Shown: in pieces, positions 37,450-51,824 of the stretch
How positions within the stretch are numbered: the first letter of the stretch is position 1
How the letters are laid out: every line of letters starts with the position of its first letter
NCBI RefSeq assembly: GCF_035978755.1
Contig: NZ_CP108414.1
Span: 3,844,001-3,908,000 of the forward strand
Source of the DNA: Streptomyces sp. NBC_01298
Lineage (GTDB): Bacteria > Actinomycetota > Actinomycetes > Streptomycetales > Streptomycetaceae
Length of the DNA: 64,000 nucleotides
Direction: 5' to 3'
Notes under the pieces: model-generated
Told to the model about the DNA's origin: nothing
The model's input: only the letters and a program-made list of their open reading frames with translations
Database searches by the model: none
Program-made: the position numbers and the translations under genes

Positions 37450-39915
37450 TTGGGGACCTTGGCCGTCGAGCACGCGACGCAGAGCAGCCCACCCCCCGAC
37501 CGGGGCCGGCCCGCACCACGCCGCGCCACCCGCTCCTACGGCCCGCTCCTCGCGTTCCTCATCGCCTCGGGCGCCTTCTGCGCGTCCTGGGCGGCCCGGG
37601 GCACCTTCCCCTTCGGTACCACCGGCCGGGCCATCAACGACCAGGCCAACCAGTACGTCCCGTTCCACCGGGCCCTGTGGGACCTGGTCCACGGCCAGTC
37701 CGCCGGCGACCTCCTCTTCACCTGGCGCGGCGGCTTCGGCCAGCAGTTCCTGTCCGACTACTCCACCTACCTCGGCAACCCCTTCTCCTGGCTGGCCGTC
37801 CTGGTCCCCCGCGCCCACGTGGACCTCGCCGTCTTCGCGATCACCCCGGTCACGATGGGCACCGCCGCCGCCCTGATGGCCGTCTACCTCGGCAAGCTGC
37901 AGCCCGGCCCGTGGTGGCAGCGCGGCGTGCTCGGAGCCGCCTACGGGCTGTGTGGCTGGGCCCTCAGCGACGCCTCGTACATCCCCATGTGGATGTGGGG
38001 CCTGGTCGCGCTCCCGCTCCTGGGCATCGCCGTCGAGTGGTGCCTGGAGGAGCGTCACTGGCCGGGTGCCGCGCTGCTGGTCGCCCTCGCCTGGTTCGGG
38101 AACTTCTACACCGCGATGATGGCGACGATCGCCGCCTGCGTGCTGCTCGCCGTCCGCCTGATCGTCCTCGACCTGACCCGGGCCCAGCGGCTGCGCGCCG
38201 TAGGGCGGGCCGGGACCGCCGCCGTGACCGGCGTCCTGCTCACGCTCCCCGTCCTGCTGCCCTCGTTCCTCTCCAGCGGAGCCTCCCAGCCCACCCGGGC
38301 GGCCGCCTTCGATCCCGTCCGGATCGAGGTCTTCCTGACCGGCATGCTCCCCGGCACCCACCTGTGGGGCGGCCGCCCGCGCCTGTACGTGGCCTCGCTC
38401 GGGCTGATCCTGGCCGGGTCCTTCCTCCTCAACAAGGCCGTCGCCCGCAGGACCCGCCTGGTGTGGGCGGCGGCGGCCCTGCTCGTCGTCCTCTCCTTCC
38501 AGTTCCCGCCCACCCAGTACGTGTGGCACGGGCTGGCGGTGCCGAACGGCAACCCCTACCGCGAGACCTTCGTCTTCAGCGGCATCCTCGTGATCATCGC
38601 CTGGCTCTCGCTGGCCAACCGGCCCCGCCCGGCGCACCTGGCGCTGACCGCCGGCCTGCTGGTCGCCGCGACCTTCGCGCTCCGCCACACCAACGACTTC
38701 GGCGGCGCCACCTGGCCGGCCGTTCTGGGCGGCGGCGCGGTGTCGCTCCTCGCCCTGGTCCTGCTGGCGCTGGGCGAGAAGCGCCGGGCACTGATCCCCG
38801 TGGCCGCGGTCCTCATGGTCGGCGTCGTCTTCGCCGAATCCACCGCCGCCGCGGTCAACGCGGACGCCCGCCGCGCCCGCGAACGCTGGGCGAAGCCGAT
38901 CGCCACCTCCAGCAGGTCGATCACGAACCACTTCGACGCGGTCCGCTCGGTCGACGGCTGGCCCGCCTACCGGACCGACTCCGGCGCCCCGTGGACCTCG
39001 TACAACGACCCGCTCTCCCTCCAGGCCGAGGGCCCGCAGTACTACAGCAGCTACCTCCCCGAGAGCACGTACAAGGCCCTCGAACCCCTCGGCTACGGCT
39101 ACACGAACGACGGCCGCACCTTCTTCGGCGCCGACAACCCCGTCCTGGACGCGATCTTCTCGATCGGCGCCCGAGCCGAACCGGGTCCGGAGAAGAACAG
39201 CTGGACGGCCCACAGCTTCCCCGCCCCGCCCCTGGTCACCGTCCGCAGCGCCCCGTACGCCTCCCCCAACCCCCCGGCCAGCGTCTACGCCCACCAGGAG
39301 CAGGTCCTCGGCGCCACCGTCTACCAGGTCCCGCCCGTCACCCGGGGCGGCACCGCCTCGAAGCAGCGGTACACCGCCACGTGCACCCCCGGCTCCGAAG
39401 CCTTCTGGTACTCGCCGCAGCTGTACGGCACCCTCGGCTTCGCCGGCACCGAGAGGCCCCTGGCGGACCGCGCGGCCGGGGTCCTCCGCCTCGGCGAGGT
39501 CCCCGCCTCCGGCCGGGTCGACGTCACCGTACGGACCCGGACCCGGGGCGGCACCGCGGGCGCTCACCCCGTCGGCTGCCTGGACCGGGCCGCGCTCGCC
39601 ACGACGGTCGGCCGCCTCACGGTCACGGGCGCCGGCCACGTCACCGCGGGCGGCCACAGCATCGAGGCCACCCTCCCGAAGGGAGCCTCCGGCACCGCCG
39701 TCTTCGCGATGACCGCCGTCCCCGGCTGGCAGTGCTCGGCCCCGATGAAGAGCTTCCACGGCCTGGTCGCCCTGGACATCCCCCGGAACACGAACAAGCT
39801 CTCCTGCACCTTCACCCCCCGGGGCCTCACCCCCGGCCTGGCCGGCGCCACCCTCGCCCTCCTGGCCCTGGCCTCGGTCACGGTGACGGGCCTGCGGCGC
39901 CGCCGGCGGGCCTGA
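37450..39915 (+). CDS. YfhO-family polytopic membrane protein
   Basis: An 821-residue protein with about a dozen hydrophobic segments in the first 480 residues and a large extracytoplasmic C-terminal region, closed by a membrane helix and basic tail (near LAGATLALLALASVTVTGLR). The first outer loop, NDQANQYVPFHRALWD, then FTWRGGFGQQFLSDYSTYLG and NPFSWL, is the pattern of YfhO (GT-C) proteins. In Bacillus YfhO transfers sugars from a polyprenyl-phosphate carrier to lipoteichoic acid. TTG at 37450 is used, with GGGAG upstream; other starts are possible. Convergent with rpoC. Confidence 0.75.
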   Translation: MGTLAVEHATQSSPPPDRGRPAPRRATRSYGPLLAFLIASGAFCASWAARGTFPFGTTGRAINDQANQYVPFHRALWDLVHGQSAGDLLFTWRGGFGQQFLSDYSTYLGNPFSWLAVLVPRAHVDLAVFAITPVTMGTAAALMAVYLGKLQPGPWWQRGVLGAAYGLCGWALSDASYIPMWMWGLVALPLLGIAVEWCLEERHWPGAALLVALAWFGNFYTAMMATIAACVLLAVRLIVLDLTRAQRLRAVGRAGTAAVTGVLLTLPVLLPSFLSSGASQPTRAAAFDPVRIEVFLTGMLPGTHLWGGRPRLYVASLGLILAGSFLLNKAVARRTRLVWAAAALLVVLSFQFPPTQYVWHGLAVPNGNPYRETFVFSGILVIIAWLSLANRPRPAHLALTAGLLVAATFALRHTNDFGGATWPAVLGGGAVSLLALVLLALGEKRRALIPVAAVLMVGVVFAESTAAAVNADARRARERWAKPIATSSRSITNHFDAVRSVDGWPAYRTDSGAPWTSYNDPLSLQAEGPQYYSSYLPESTYKALEPLGYGYTNDGRTFFGADNPVLDAIFSIGARAEPGPEKNSWTAHSFPAPPLVTVRSAPYASPNPPASVYAHQEQVLGATVYQVPPVTRGGTASKQRYTATCTPGSEAFWYSPQLYGTLGFAGTERPLADRAAGVLRLGEVPASGRVDVTVRTRTRGGTAGAHPVGCLDRAALATTVGRLTVTGAGHVTAGGHSIEATLPKGASGTAVFAMTAVPGWQCSAPMKSFHGLVALDIPRNTNKLSCTFTPRGLTPGLAGATLALLALASVTVTGLRRRRRA

Positions 39916-39924
39916 CGCCGGACG

Positions 39925-39972
39925 CGAAGAAGCCCCCCGCCTCTCCTCTCGGAGCGGCGGGGGGCTTCTTCG
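39925..39972. terminator. Bidirectional terminator between YfhO-like gene and rpoC
   Basis: Perfect 17-base arms (CGAAGAAGCCCCCCGCC and complement) with a 14-base loop lie between the two convergent stop codons. On the minus strand it ends the rpoBC transcript. Confidence 0.88.
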
Positions 39973-39987
39973 TACTAGCTAACGAGC

Positions 39988-43887
<3,900 letters not shown>

Positions 43888-43946
43888 TGTGCGTCAATCC
43901 CTCTTTCGGGGTCGAGTCTCAATCATGGTCTGAACGGTCCCGGGGA

Positions 43947-43978
43947 TGACGGGGGGCTCTTGAGCGAGCCCCCCGTCA
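43947..43978 (-). promoter_or_regulatory. Strong hairpin between rpoB and rpoC
   Basis: TGACGGGGGGCTC and its exact complement make a 13-bp stem with a 6-base loop in the rpoB-rpoC gap. Since rpoC must be transcribed in balance with rpoB, this is more likely an mRNA-processing or stability element than a full terminator. Confidence 0.5.
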
Positions 43979-43984
43979 GGCCCG

Positions 43985-46900
43985 TCAGACCTCTTCGACG
44001 CTGCTCGGCTCACGCCGGGACAGGTCGATACCGAGCTCCTCCGCCGCGCGGAAGACGTCCTCGTCGGTGTCGCGCATCTCGATGGACATGCCGTCCGAGG
44101 ACAGCACCTCCACGTTGAGGCAGAGCGACTGCATTTCCTTGATGAGCACCTTGAAGGACTCGGGAATGCCCGGCTCGGGGATGTTCTCGCCCTTGACGAT
44201 GGCCTCGTAGACCTTCACGCGGCCGGTCACGTCATCGGACTTGATGGTCAGGAGCTCCTGGAGGGCGTAAGCGGCGCCATAAGCCTCGAGCGCCCACACC
44301 TCCATCTCACCGAAGCGCTGGCCACCGAACTGCGCCTTACCACCCAGCGGCTGCTGCGTGATCATCGAGTACGGACCGGTCGACCGAGCGTGGAGCTTGT
44401 CGTCGACCAGGTGGTGGAGCTTCAGGATGTACATGTAGCCGACCGAGACCGGCTCCGGGAACGGCTCGCCGGAGCGGCCGTCGAACAGACGCGCCTTGCC
44501 GGACGGGAGGACCAGGCGGTCACCGTCGCGGTTCGGGATGGTGTGCTCGAAGAGGCCGGAGATCTCGTCCTCGCGGGCACCGTCGAACACCGGGGTGGCG
44601 ACGTTGGTACCGGGCTCGACGCGGTCGGCGCCGATGACCTTCAGTCGCTCGGCCCACTCCTCCGCCAGGCCGGAGACGTCCCAGCCGCGGCTGGCGAGCC
44701 AGCCGAGGTGGATCTCCAGGACCTGTCCCGGGTTCATTCGGGACGGGACACCCAGCGGGTTCAGGATGATGTCGACCGGCGTGCCGTCCTCAAGGAAGGG
44801 CATGTCCTCGATCGGAAGGATCTTGGAGATGACACCCTTGTTGCCGTGGCGGCCGGCGAGCTTGTCACCGTCGGTGATCTTGCGCTTCTGGGCGACGTAG
44901 ACGCGGACCAGCTGGTTCACGCCCGGGGGAAGCTCGTCGCCCTCCTCGCGGTCGAAGACGCGGACACCGATGACCTTGCCGATCTCACCGTGAGGAACCT
45001 TGAGCGAGGTGTCACGCACCTCGCGGGCCTTCTCACCGAAGATCGCGCGGAGCAGGCGCTCTTCCGGGGTCAGCTCGGTCTCGCCCTTGGGCGTGACCTT
45101 TCCGACCAGGATGTCGCCGGCGACGACGTCCGCACCGATGCGGATGATGCCGCGCTCGTCGAGGTCCGCCAGGACCTCCTCGGAGACGTTCGGGATGTCC
45201 CGGGTGATCTCCTCGGGGCCCAGCTTGGTGTCACGGGCGTCGACCTCGTGCTCCTCGATGTGAATCGAGGAGAGGACGTCGTCCTGTACGAGGCGCTGCG
45301 ACAGGATGATCGCGTCCTCGTAGTTGTGACCTTCCCAGGGCATGAACGCGACGAGCAGGTTCTTGCCGAGGGCCATTTCGCCCTCTTCGGTCGCGGGACC
45401 GTCGGCGAGGACCTGGGATTCGACGATCCGGTCACCCTCGTTGACGATGACCTTCTGGTTGACCGAGGTGCCCTGGTTCGAGCGGGAGAACTTGGCGACG
45501 CGGTACGTGGTGTACGTGCCGTCGTCGTTGGCGACGGTGATGTAGTCGGCCGAGACCTCCTGGACGACACCGTCCTTCTCCGCACGGATCGAGTCACCGG
45601 CGTCGACCGCACAGCGGTACTCCATGCCGGTGCCGACGAGCGGCGCTTCCGCCTTGATCAGCGGAACGGCCTGGCGCATCATGTTCGCGCCCATGAGGGC
45701 ACGGTTGGCGTCGTCGTGCTCCAGGAAGGGGATCATCGCGGTCGCGACGGACACCATCTGGCGCGGGGAGACGTCCATGTAGTCGACGTCGTCGCCGGCG
45801 ATGTAGTCGATCTCGCCACCACGACGGCGAACCAGCACGCGGTTCTCGGTGAAGCGCATGTCCTCGGACAGGCCGGCGTTGGCCTGGGCGATGACGAAGC
45901 GGTCTTCCTCGTCGGCCGTCAGGTAGTCGACGTCGTCGGTGACGACACCGTCGATGACCTTGCGGTACGGGGTCTCGACGAAACCGAACGCGTTGACGCG
46001 GCCGTAGGACGCGAGCGAGCCGATCAGACCGATGTTCGGGCCTTCAGGGGTCTCGATCGGGCACATGCGGCCGTAGTGCGACGGGTGAACGTCTCGGACC
46101 TCGAAGCCGGCCCGCTCACGGGACAGACCACCCGGGCCAAGCGCCGACAGACGGCGCTTGTGGGTGAGACCCGACAGCGGGTTGTTCTGGTCCATGAACT
46201 GCGACAGCTGGCTGGTGCCGAAGAACTCCTTGATGGAGGCGACGACCGGCCGGATGTTGATCAGGGTCTGCGGCGTGATCGCCTCGACGTCCTGGGTCGT
46301 CATCCGCTCGCGGACGACGCGCTCCATACGAGCCAGACCCGTACGGACCTGGTTCTGGATGAGCTCGCCGACGTTGCGCAGACGACGGTTGCCGAAGTGG
46401 TCGATGTCGTCGGTCTCGACGACGATCGAACGACCCGACTCACCGACGGTCTCGGTCTCACCGGCGTGCAGCTTGACCAGGTACTTGATGGTCGCGATGA
46501 CGTCGTCGGTGGTGAGCACGCCGGCGTCCAGCGGCTCATCCGCGCCGAGCTTCTTGTTCACCTTGTAGCGGCCGACCTTCGCGAGGTCGTAGCGCTTCGG
46601 GTTGAAGTAGAGGTTCTCGAGCAGCGTCTGAGCGGCTTCGCGGGTCGGCGGTTCGCCCGGACGCAGCTTGCGGTAGATGTCGAGCAGCGCGTCGTCCTGG
46701 CCCTGGGTGTGGTCCTTCTCCAGGGTGGCGCGCATGGACTCGTACTCGCCGAACTCCTCGAGGATCTGCTCGGTGGTCCAGCCGAGAGCCTTCAGGAGCA
46801 CGGTGACGGACTGCTTGCGCTTGCGGTCGATGCGAACACCGACCATGTCGCGCTTGTCGATCTCCATCTCGAGCCAGGCACCCCGGGAAGGGATGATCTT

Positions 46901-47467
46901 GGCGGCGAAGATGTCCTTGTCGGACGTCTTGTCGATGGAGGAGTCGAAGTAGACACCGGGGGAACGGACGAGCTGCGACACGACGACACGCTCGGTGCCG
47001 TTGATGACGAAGGTGCCCTTGTTGGTCATGAGCGGGAAATCGCCCATGAAGACCGTCTGAGACTTGATCTCTCCGGTCTCGTTGTTCGTGAACTCGGCAG
47101 TGACGAAAAGCGGCGCCGCGTACGTGAAGTCGCGGTCCTTGCACTCGTCGACCGAGTTCTTCGCCGGCTCGAAACGGTGGTCGCGGAACGTCAGCGACAT
47201 CGACCCGGAGAAGTCCTCGATCGGCGAGATCTCCTCGAAGATCTCTTCCAGACCGGACTTGGTGGGAACGTCCTGTCCGCTCTCAAGCGCCGACTCGACG
47301 CGAGACTTCCAGGCGGCGTTGCCGAGCAGCCAGTCAAAGCTCTCGGTCTGCAGCGCCAGGAGGTTCGGAACCTCGAGGGGCTCCTTGATCTTTGCAAAGG
47401 AGATGCGCAGCGGGGCGGTGCTGGCACCGTTGTTCGTATTGGTCGAGGCGTTGCGCGAGGCGGCCAA
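43985..47467 (-). CDS. rpoB: RNA polymerase beta subunit
   Basis: The 1,160-residue protein contains the rifampicin region [20 protein letters not shown]. Asp426, His436 and Ser441 (the usual resistance positions) are all wild type, so the enzyme should be rifampicin-sensitive. [31 protein letters not shown] and [14 protein letters not shown] are conserved. TTG at 47467 is chosen because GAAGGA lies nearby and homologues begin AASRNAST; the longer GTG start at 47533 is less likely. Confidence 0.97.
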   Translation of the reverse strand: MAASRNASTNTNNGASTAPLRISFAKIKEPLEVPNLLALQTESFDWLLGNAAWKSRVESALESGQDVPTKSGLEEIFEEISPIEDFSGSMSLTFRDHRFEPAKNSVDECKDRDFTYAAPLFVTAEFTNNETGEIKSQTVFMGDFPLMTNKGTFVINGTERVVVSQLVRSPGVYFDSSIDKTSDKDIFAAKIIPSRGAWLEMEIDKRDMVGVRIDRKRKQSVTVLLKALGWTTEQILEEFGEYESMRATLEKDHTQGQDDALLDIYRKLRPGEPPTREAAQTLLENLYFNPKRYDLAKVGRYKVNKKLGADEPLDAGVLTTDDVIATIKYLVKLHAGETETVGESGRSIVVETDDIDHFGNRRLRNVGELIQNQVRTGLARMERVVRERMTTQDVEAITPQTLINIRPVVASIKEFFGTSQLSQFMDQNNPLSGLTHKRRLSALGPGGLSRERAGFEVRDVHPSHYGRMCPIETPEGPNIGLIGSLASYGRVNAFGFVETPYRKVIDGVVTDDVDYLTADEEDRFVIAQANAGLSEDMRFTENRVLVRRRGGEIDYIAGDDVDYMDVSPRQMVSVATAMIPFLEHDDANRALMGANMMRQAVPLIKAEAPLVGTGMEYRCAVDAGDSIRAEKDGVVQEVSADYITVANDDGTYTTYRVAKFSRSNQGTSVNQKVIVNEGDRIVESQVLADGPATEEGEMALGKNLLVAFMPWEGHNYEDAIILSQRLVQDDVLSSIHIEEHEVDARDTKLGPEEITRDIPNVSEEVLADLDERGIIRIGADVVAGDILVGKVTPKGETELTPEERLLRAIFGEKAREVRDTSLKVPHGEIGKVIGVRVFDREEGDELPPGVNQLVRVYVAQKRKITDGDKLAGRHGNKGVISKILPIEDMPFLEDGTPVDIILNPLGVPSRMNPGQVLEIHLGWLASRGWDVSGLAEEWAERLKVIGADRVEPGTNVATPVFDGAREDEISGLFEHTIPNRDGDRLVLPSGKARLFDGRSGEPFPEPVSVGYMYILKLHHLVDDKLHARSTGPYSMITQQPLGGKAQFGGQRFGEMEVWALEAYGAAYALQELLTIKSDDVTGRVKVYEAIVKGENIPEPGIPESFKVLIKEMQSLCLNVEVLSSDGMSIEMRDTDEDVFRAAEELGIDLSRREPSSVEEV

Positions 47468-47647
47468 GAGGGGGTCCTTCCGAGGGCTCGGACTCACTAC
47501 GCGCGTACCGGTCCCAGCTGACACAGAAGACAAGCGCCCCCCATCTGGTCAAAAGGACCAGCTCAGGGCCGTTCAATCAAGTGTGCTCATGCGTGGGCAT
47601 GCCCCTGGCGACGGGCAGGGGGCAGCTAACAGGCAGCGCAAAGGGTC

Positions 47648-47676
47648 AGTGTAGCCACTAGGCTCACTGATGTCCA
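47648..47676 (-). promoter_or_regulatory. Candidate rpoBC promoter
   Basis: TGGACA, 17-base spacer and TACACT on the minus strand, about 180 bases before the rpoB start. The roughly 590-base rplL-rpoB gap otherwise holds the rplL terminator and no convincing gene, so rpoBC probably has its own promoter in addition to any read-through. Confidence 0.55.
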
Positions 47677-47991
47677 GACCAGGTTTCCGGAAACCGGCAA
47701 CAGGCCTTCCCCATGTCGTTGAAACAACCTTGCGTCCCACCCGGCTCCGCATACGGAGCGCGTAGCAGTACTGCCCTCTTCGTAGTCGATCCATGCCCGA
47801 TGCGGACCCGATCCATGCCTCGGATCTCGGATCGGGCCTGCCGATCTCACGACGGATCTGAGAATTGCGCGCCGCGTCCCGTTCGTCAAGGCCCCCTGCT
47901 CCGAGCGGATCATCGAAGGACCCTGCCGCAGAGCAACGAAGATCACCCTACTCCCCAACGAGACTGGGGCAAGTCAGGCACTCCGGGTACG

Positions 47992-48028
47992 CCAAAGGGC
48001 GACCACCCTTACGGGTGATCGCCCTTGG
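47992..48028 (-). terminator. Terminator after rplL
   Basis: CCAAAGGGCGACCACCC pairs with GGGTGATCGCCCTTGG (one bulge) around a four-base loop, about 30 bases past the rplL stop. It may attenuate transcription into rpoB. Confidence 0.75.
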
Positions 48029-48056
48029 TTGAGGCCTCAGAGAGGCCCCAGAGGCT

Positions 48057-48440
48057 TTACTTGACGGTCACAGACGCGCCGGCAGCCTTGAGGGACTCGG
48101 CAGCCTTGTCAGCGGCCTCCTTGGCGACCTTCTCGAGGATCGGCTTCGGAGCGCCGTCGACGAGGTCCTTGGCCTCCTTGAGGCCCAGGGAGGTGAGCTC
48201 GCGCACGACCTTGATGACCTGGATCTTCTTGTCGCCAGCGCCCTCGAGGATGACGTCGAACTCGTCCTGCTCCTCGACCTCGGCGGCAGCGGCACCGGCG
48301 CCACCGGCGACCGGGGCGGCGACGGCCGCGGCGGCGGTGACGTCGAACTTCTCCTCGAACGCCTTCACGAACTCGGAGAGCTCGATGAGGGTGAGCTCCT
48401 CGAACTGAGCGAGCAGGTCTTCCTGGCTGAGCTTCGCCAT
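48057..48440 (-). CDS. rplL: 50S ribosomal protein L7/L12
   Basis: Stalk protein that recruits translational GTPases. From ATG at 48440 it is 127 residues. The N-terminal dimerisation domain is [20 protein letters not shown]. An Ala/Gly-rich hinge ([20 protein letters not shown]) and the C-domain ([37 protein letters not shown]) follow. It lies about 110 bases after rplJ. Confidence 0.97.
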   Translation of the reverse strand: MAKLSQEDLLAQFEELTLIELSEFVKAFEEKFDVTAAAAVAAPVAGGAGAAAAEVEEQDEFDVILEGAGDKKIQVIKVVRELTSLGLKEAKDLVDGAPKPILEKVAKEAADKAAESLKAAGASVTVK

Positions 48441-48550
48441 GATGGGCGATCCTTCCACTAAATCGGCAGGTGCCGGATGTATATAGAGGCGGGCGTAACG
48501 GCCCGCTTTGACCCACGCACTAGGCGGCGTGGATCAGTGCGCGAGCCGAA

Positions 48551-49081
48551 TTACTCGGCACCGCCCTGCTCGGCGAGCTTGACGCGAAGCGCTTCCGCAG
48601 TGCGGACGAACTTCGACGGCAGCGCCTGGAAGAGCGAGGCAGCCTGAGACTGCTTGCCCTTGAACGCGCCGGCCAGCTTGCTGAGCAGAACCTCGCGGGA
48701 CTCGAGGTCCGCAAGCTTCTTGATCTCATCGGCGGTGAGCGCCTTACCATCAAGGACACCCGCCTTGATGATGAGGTTCGGGTTTTCCTTGGCGAAGTCA
48801 CGCAGGCTCTTCGCCGACTCCACCGGGTCACCGGTGATGAAGGCGACCGCGGTGGGACCAGCGAAGTGCTCGTCCAGCGCGGTGATCCCGGCCTGGTTGG
48901 CCGCAATCTTGGTCAGCGTGTTCTTCACCACGGCGTACTGGGCGTTCTCACCGAGAGAGCGACGCAGCGTCTTGAGCTGCGCGACGGTGAGACCCCGGTA
49001 CTCGGTCAGCACGGCGGCGTTCGAGTCGCGGAACTGGTCCGTGAGCTCGGCTACCGCGGCAGCCTTGTTGGGCGTCGGCAT
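48551..49081 (-). CDS. rplJ: 50S ribosomal protein L10
   Basis: Stalk base that carries L7/L12 dimers and autoregulates its operon in many bacteria. From ATG at 49081 it has 176 residues starting [40 protein letters not shown] and [10 protein letters not shown] follow, with a C-terminal helix for L12 binding. Upstream codons in the same frame belong to the leader. Confidence 0.97.
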   Translation of the reverse strand: MPTPNKAAAVAELTDQFRDSNAAVLTEYRGLTVAQLKTLRRSLGENAQYAVVKNTLTKIAANQAGITALDEHFAGPTAVAFITGDPVESAKSLRDFAKENPNLIIKAGVLDGKALTADEIKKLADLESREVLLSKLAGAFKGKQSQAASLFQALPSKFVRTAEALRVKLAEQGGAE

Positions 49082-49285
49082 AGTGCGTCGGCCTCCTTCC
49101 GGGTGATGAGGACCGCTCAGAAGGGGCATAAACACGAAACGCCCCGGCGCAGGCGCCAGGGCGTAGCTCAACCGGAACGAGTCCGGGAACTTTCCTTGAA
49201 CACCTGCGCAGGACGTCCGCGGTTAGCGGATCCTTCGGCCACCGCCCTCTTGCGAGCACGGCAACGACCAGCGGTCTTTGGCTTC
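49082..49285 (-). promoter_or_regulatory. Probable L10 leader with attenuator-like hairpin
   Basis: The roughly 200-base rplJ leader contains an 11-bp stem (ACGCCCTGGCG with one G-U pair, 49139-49164) followed in the mRNA by TTTCGTGTTT, resembling an intrinsic terminator. Upstream stretches such as CCTGCGCAGG could form the L10-binding structure known for L10 leaders. The gap otherwise holds no gene. Confidence 0.55.
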
Positions 49286-49291
49286 TCCGGA

Positions 49292-49321
49292 AGAGTACGG
49301 GACCGGTGCCGCGCAGAGCAA
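49292..49321 (-). promoter_or_regulatory. Candidate rplJL promoter
   Basis: TTGCTC, 18 bases, TACTCT on the minus strand, between the lipoprotein stop and the L10 leader. The -35 box is imperfect. Confidence 0.4.
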
Positions 49322-49362
49322 ATCGGTCACCCGACGGCCCCGCGCGGCCCTGAACTGCCAGG

Positions 49363-50241
49363 TCAGCCCTGGTCTTCGGCCGCGCCCTTCATCATCTCGG
49401 CCAGGTCCACGACCTGGTCGGCGGGCGGCGCGGCCACATCGACCGGCTGGTTGTAGTCCAGGAACTTGATGGTCGTGTCCACCGGGCCCTTGGCCGCCTC
49501 ACCGCGGGTGCGGACCTGCTTGGTGTGGTCCGACTCGTCGATCCACATGTCCAGGGTCAGGTTCTTGACGCCCTGCGCCTCCAGGGCCGTGACGGACTGC
49601 TCCTGGCGCTTCTTGGCGTCGGGGGCCGAGGAGGCCAGTGCGGCCCGCAGGTCGTCGAGGGTGACCGTGCCGCTGAGGTGCTTGGTCTTCACCCCGTCGA
49701 TGGTCTCCTCGCCGACGTACTTGAGGTCCTTGGCCTTGAGCAGCTCGCCCGCCCGGTCACCGGGGTTCTCGCCGCCCTTGTTCGCCGTGCCGCCGGCGCT
49801 GTTCAGCTTCTCGGCCATGGCCGGGTCCAGGCTCTTCATGTCGAACTTGATCCACTTGCCCTCGGCGCCGATGAACATCGCCTCGTCGACGAGACGGATC
49901 TCGGCCTTCTGGCCGCCCTCGCCCGAGGTGCCCATCTTCATCGACATGGCCAAGGACGGCTTGATCCGCATGGAGACGTCACCGGAGAACTGCGCGCCCT
50001 CCGCGGTACCGGTCATCGAGTAGCGCAGGGAGGTGAGTTCCTCCGACTTCGCCTTCACCTTCTCCAGGTAGGCGGCCGGGACCACCTCCACCGCGCCCTT
50101 CCCGGCGCCCTGGCCGGCCGCTGCCTTCCCCGTGCCGTCCTTCCGGCCGCTCTCGCAGGCCGTGGCCCCACCCACGAGCAGTACGGCGGCCAGAACGGCC
50201 CCAGTGGCCTTCGTACGGTTGCTGTTGCGGTACGCGAACAA
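49363..50241 (-). CDS. Lipoprotein, LppX/LprG-like fold predicted
   Basis: Starting at TTG 50241 (GGTGGGGA upstream) gives 292 residues. The first 28 form a signal peptide with basic residues, hydrophobic core and lipobox GATAC, so Cys29 should be lipidated and the protein exported. The mature part is preceded by a Gly/Lys/Ala linker and is rich in beta-strand patterns such as LTSLRYSMTGTAEGAQFSGDVSMR and KYVGEETIDGVKTKHLSGTV. The protein may bind lipid or another hydrophobic ligand as LprG-type proteins do; this is inference. It lies between rplA and rplJ, with a strong terminator upstream. Confidence 0.75.
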   Translation of the reverse strand: MFAYRNSNRTKATGAVLAAVLLVGGATACESGRKDGTGKAAAGQGAGKGAVEVVPAAYLEKVKAKSEELTSLRYSMTGTAEGAQFSGDVSMRIKPSLAMSMKMGTSGEGGQKAEIRLVDEAMFIGAEGKWIKFDMKSLDPAMAEKLNSAGGTANKGGENPGDRAGELLKAKDLKYVGEETIDGVKTKHLSGTVTLDDLRAALASSAPDAKKRQEQSVTALEAQGVKNLTLDMWIDESDHTKQVRTRGEAAKGPVDTTIKFLDYNQPVDVAAPPADQVVDLAEMMKGAAEDQG

Positions 50242-50330
50242 GAGTCCCCACCCCTGATGTGATCGTTTGATGAGATCCGACCCTACTGGCCGGGCCGCCG
50301 ATCGCTCCGGCATTTTCCGGGCGAAACGCA

Positions 50331-50373
50331 GAACGGGCCCTGCTCCCCCGTGCAGGGGGAGCAGGGCCCGTTC
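50331..50373 (-). terminator. Terminator after rplA
   Basis: Perfect 19-base arms (GAACGGGCCCTGCTCCCCC and complement) with a five-base loop lie just past the rplA stop; this ends the rplK-rplA transcript. Confidence 0.9.
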
Positions 50374-50407
50374 GGGCAACTCAGGCGGGCCGTCAGGCCC
50401 GGCTCAG

Positions 50408-51136
50408 TCAGACCGCGGCCGGGTCTTCCTCGACGAGGAGGTTCCGGGTGCGGTTCTGGTCCAGCAGGATGCCGGGGCCCATGGTGGTGCTGAGGGCGGC
50501 CTTCTTGATGTAGCGGCCCTTCGCGGCGGACGGCTTCAGACGAAGGATCTCGTCCAGGGCCGCGCCGTAGTTCTCGACCAGCTGCTCATCGGAGAAGGAG
50601 ACCTTGCCGATGATGAAGTGCAGGTTCGAGTGCTTGTCGACGCGGAACTCGATCTTGCCACCCTTGATCTCGGTGACAGCCTTCGCGACGTCCATCGTGA
50701 CGGTGCCGGTCTTCGGGTTCGGCATCAGGCCACGGGGACCGAGCACGCGGCCGAGGCGGCCGACCTTGCCCATGAGGTCCGGCGTGGCGACAACGGCGTC
50801 GAACTCGTTGAGGCGGTTGCCCTTGGCGATCTCGTTGATGAGCTCGTCGTCGCCGACAATGTCGGCGCCGGCGGCTTCCGCGGCCGCAGCACGGTCACCG
50901 GTCGCGAAGACCAGGACCCGGGCGGTCTTGCCGGTGCCGTGCGGGAGGTTCACGGTGCCGCGGACCATCTGGTCGGCCTTGCGCGGGTCTACACCCAGGC
51001 GGAAGGCGACCTCGACGGTGCCGTCGAACTTCGTGGCGGAGGTCTCCTTGGCGAGACGGACGGCCTCGAGCGGGGCGTACAGCTTCTCCCGGTCGACCTT
51101 GGCGTCCGCAGCGCGGAGAGTCTTGCTGCGCTTCAC
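50408..51136 (-). CDS. rplA: 50S ribosomal protein L1
   Basis: Forms the L1 stalk and in many bacteria represses its own operon. From the GTG at 51136 (AGGAGCAGAA upstream) it is 242 residues starting [56 protein letters not shown] and the C-terminal signature region are clear. It follows rplK by about 84 bases. Confidence 0.97.
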   Translation of the reverse strand: MKRSKTLRAADAKVDREKLYAPLEAVRLAKETSATKFDGTVEVAFRLGVDPRKADQMVRGTVNLPHGTGKTARVLVFATGDRAAAAEAAGADIVGDDELINEIAKGNRLNEFDAVVATPDLMGKVGRLGRVLGPRGLMPNPKTGTVTMDVAKAVTEIKGGKIEFRVDKHSNLHFIIGKVSFSDEQLVENYGAALDEILRLKPSAAKGRYIKKAALSTTMGPGILLDQNRTRNLLVEEDPAAV

Positions 51137-51219
51137 TTCTGCTCCTGTGTTGTGATCAGGCATGGAGTCGTGGTGCGGACCAGCGCTTGGCCCTACCACT
51201 GTGGTGCTGGGTGGCTGAA

Positions 51220-51654
51220 TCAGCCTTCGACGGTGACGCCCATCGAACGCGCGGTGCCGGCGATGATCTTCATCGCGGCGTCGACGTCGTTGGCGTTGAG
51301 GTCGGGCATCTTCAGCTCGGCGATCTCGCGGACCTGGGCGCCGGAAAGCTTGGCGACCTTGGTCTTGTGCGGCTCGCCGGAGCCCTTCTCGATGCCTGCG
51401 GCCTTCAGGATGAGGCGCGCGGCCGGCGGCGTCTTGGTGATGAAGGTGAAGGAGCGGTCGTCGTAGACCGTGATCTCCACCGGCACGACCATGCCACGCT
51501 GCGACTCGGTCGCGGCGTTGTAGGCCTTGCAGAACTCCATGATGTTGACGCCGTGCTGACCGAGCGCGGGGCCGACCGGCGGAGCCGGGTTGGCCGCACC
51601 GGCCTTGATCTGGAGCTTGATAAGCCCCGTGATCTTCTTCTTCTTGGGAGGCAT
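51220..51654 (-). CDS. rplK: 50S ribosomal protein L11
   Basis: GTPase-centre protein, thiostrepton binding partner and RelA activator. The 144 residues begin [20 protein letters not shown] with [20 protein letters not shown]. The C-domain carries the L11 signature ([13 protein letters not shown] at the end). A hairpin separates it from nusG. Confidence 0.97.
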   Translation of the reverse strand: MPPKKKKITGLIKLQIKAGAANPAPPVGPALGQHGVNIMEFCKAYNAATESQRGMVVPVEITVYDDRSFTFITKTPPAARLILKAAGIEKGSGEPHKTKVAKLSGAQVREIAELKMPDLNANDVDAAMKIIAGTARSMGVTVEG

Positions 51655-51760
51655 TGCTCTCTCCGGGTCCTAGTGAGAGTTTTCGCCGCCAATCCGGTCA
51701 TCCGGATGGAGGCATACCGCACCACGATAACGGGTATCGGTGCGAGGCTGAAAACCGAGC

Positions 51761-51794
51761 AGGTCAGACCGCCCGCGAGGGGGCAATCTGACCT
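51761..51794 (-). terminator. Terminator after nusG
   Basis: AGGTCAGA and TCTGACCT flank an inner CCC/GGG pairing, about 30 bases past the nusG stop. Confidence 0.65.
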
Positions 51795-51824
51795 GTCCGG
51801 AAGCGTGTGCCAGAAGGCTGTGGA

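Noticed and set aside
36516..37529. 337-codon frame in the rpsL-YfhO gap and its overlapping plus-strand frames
   Set aside because: Overlapping frames on both strands, no recognisable motif, no ribosome site, and it would read through the rpsL promoter.
43985..47467. Rifampicin or streptomycin resistance mutations in rpoB and rpsL
   Set aside because: The key positions (RpoB Asp426, His436, Ser441; S12 Lys43, Lys88) are wild type.
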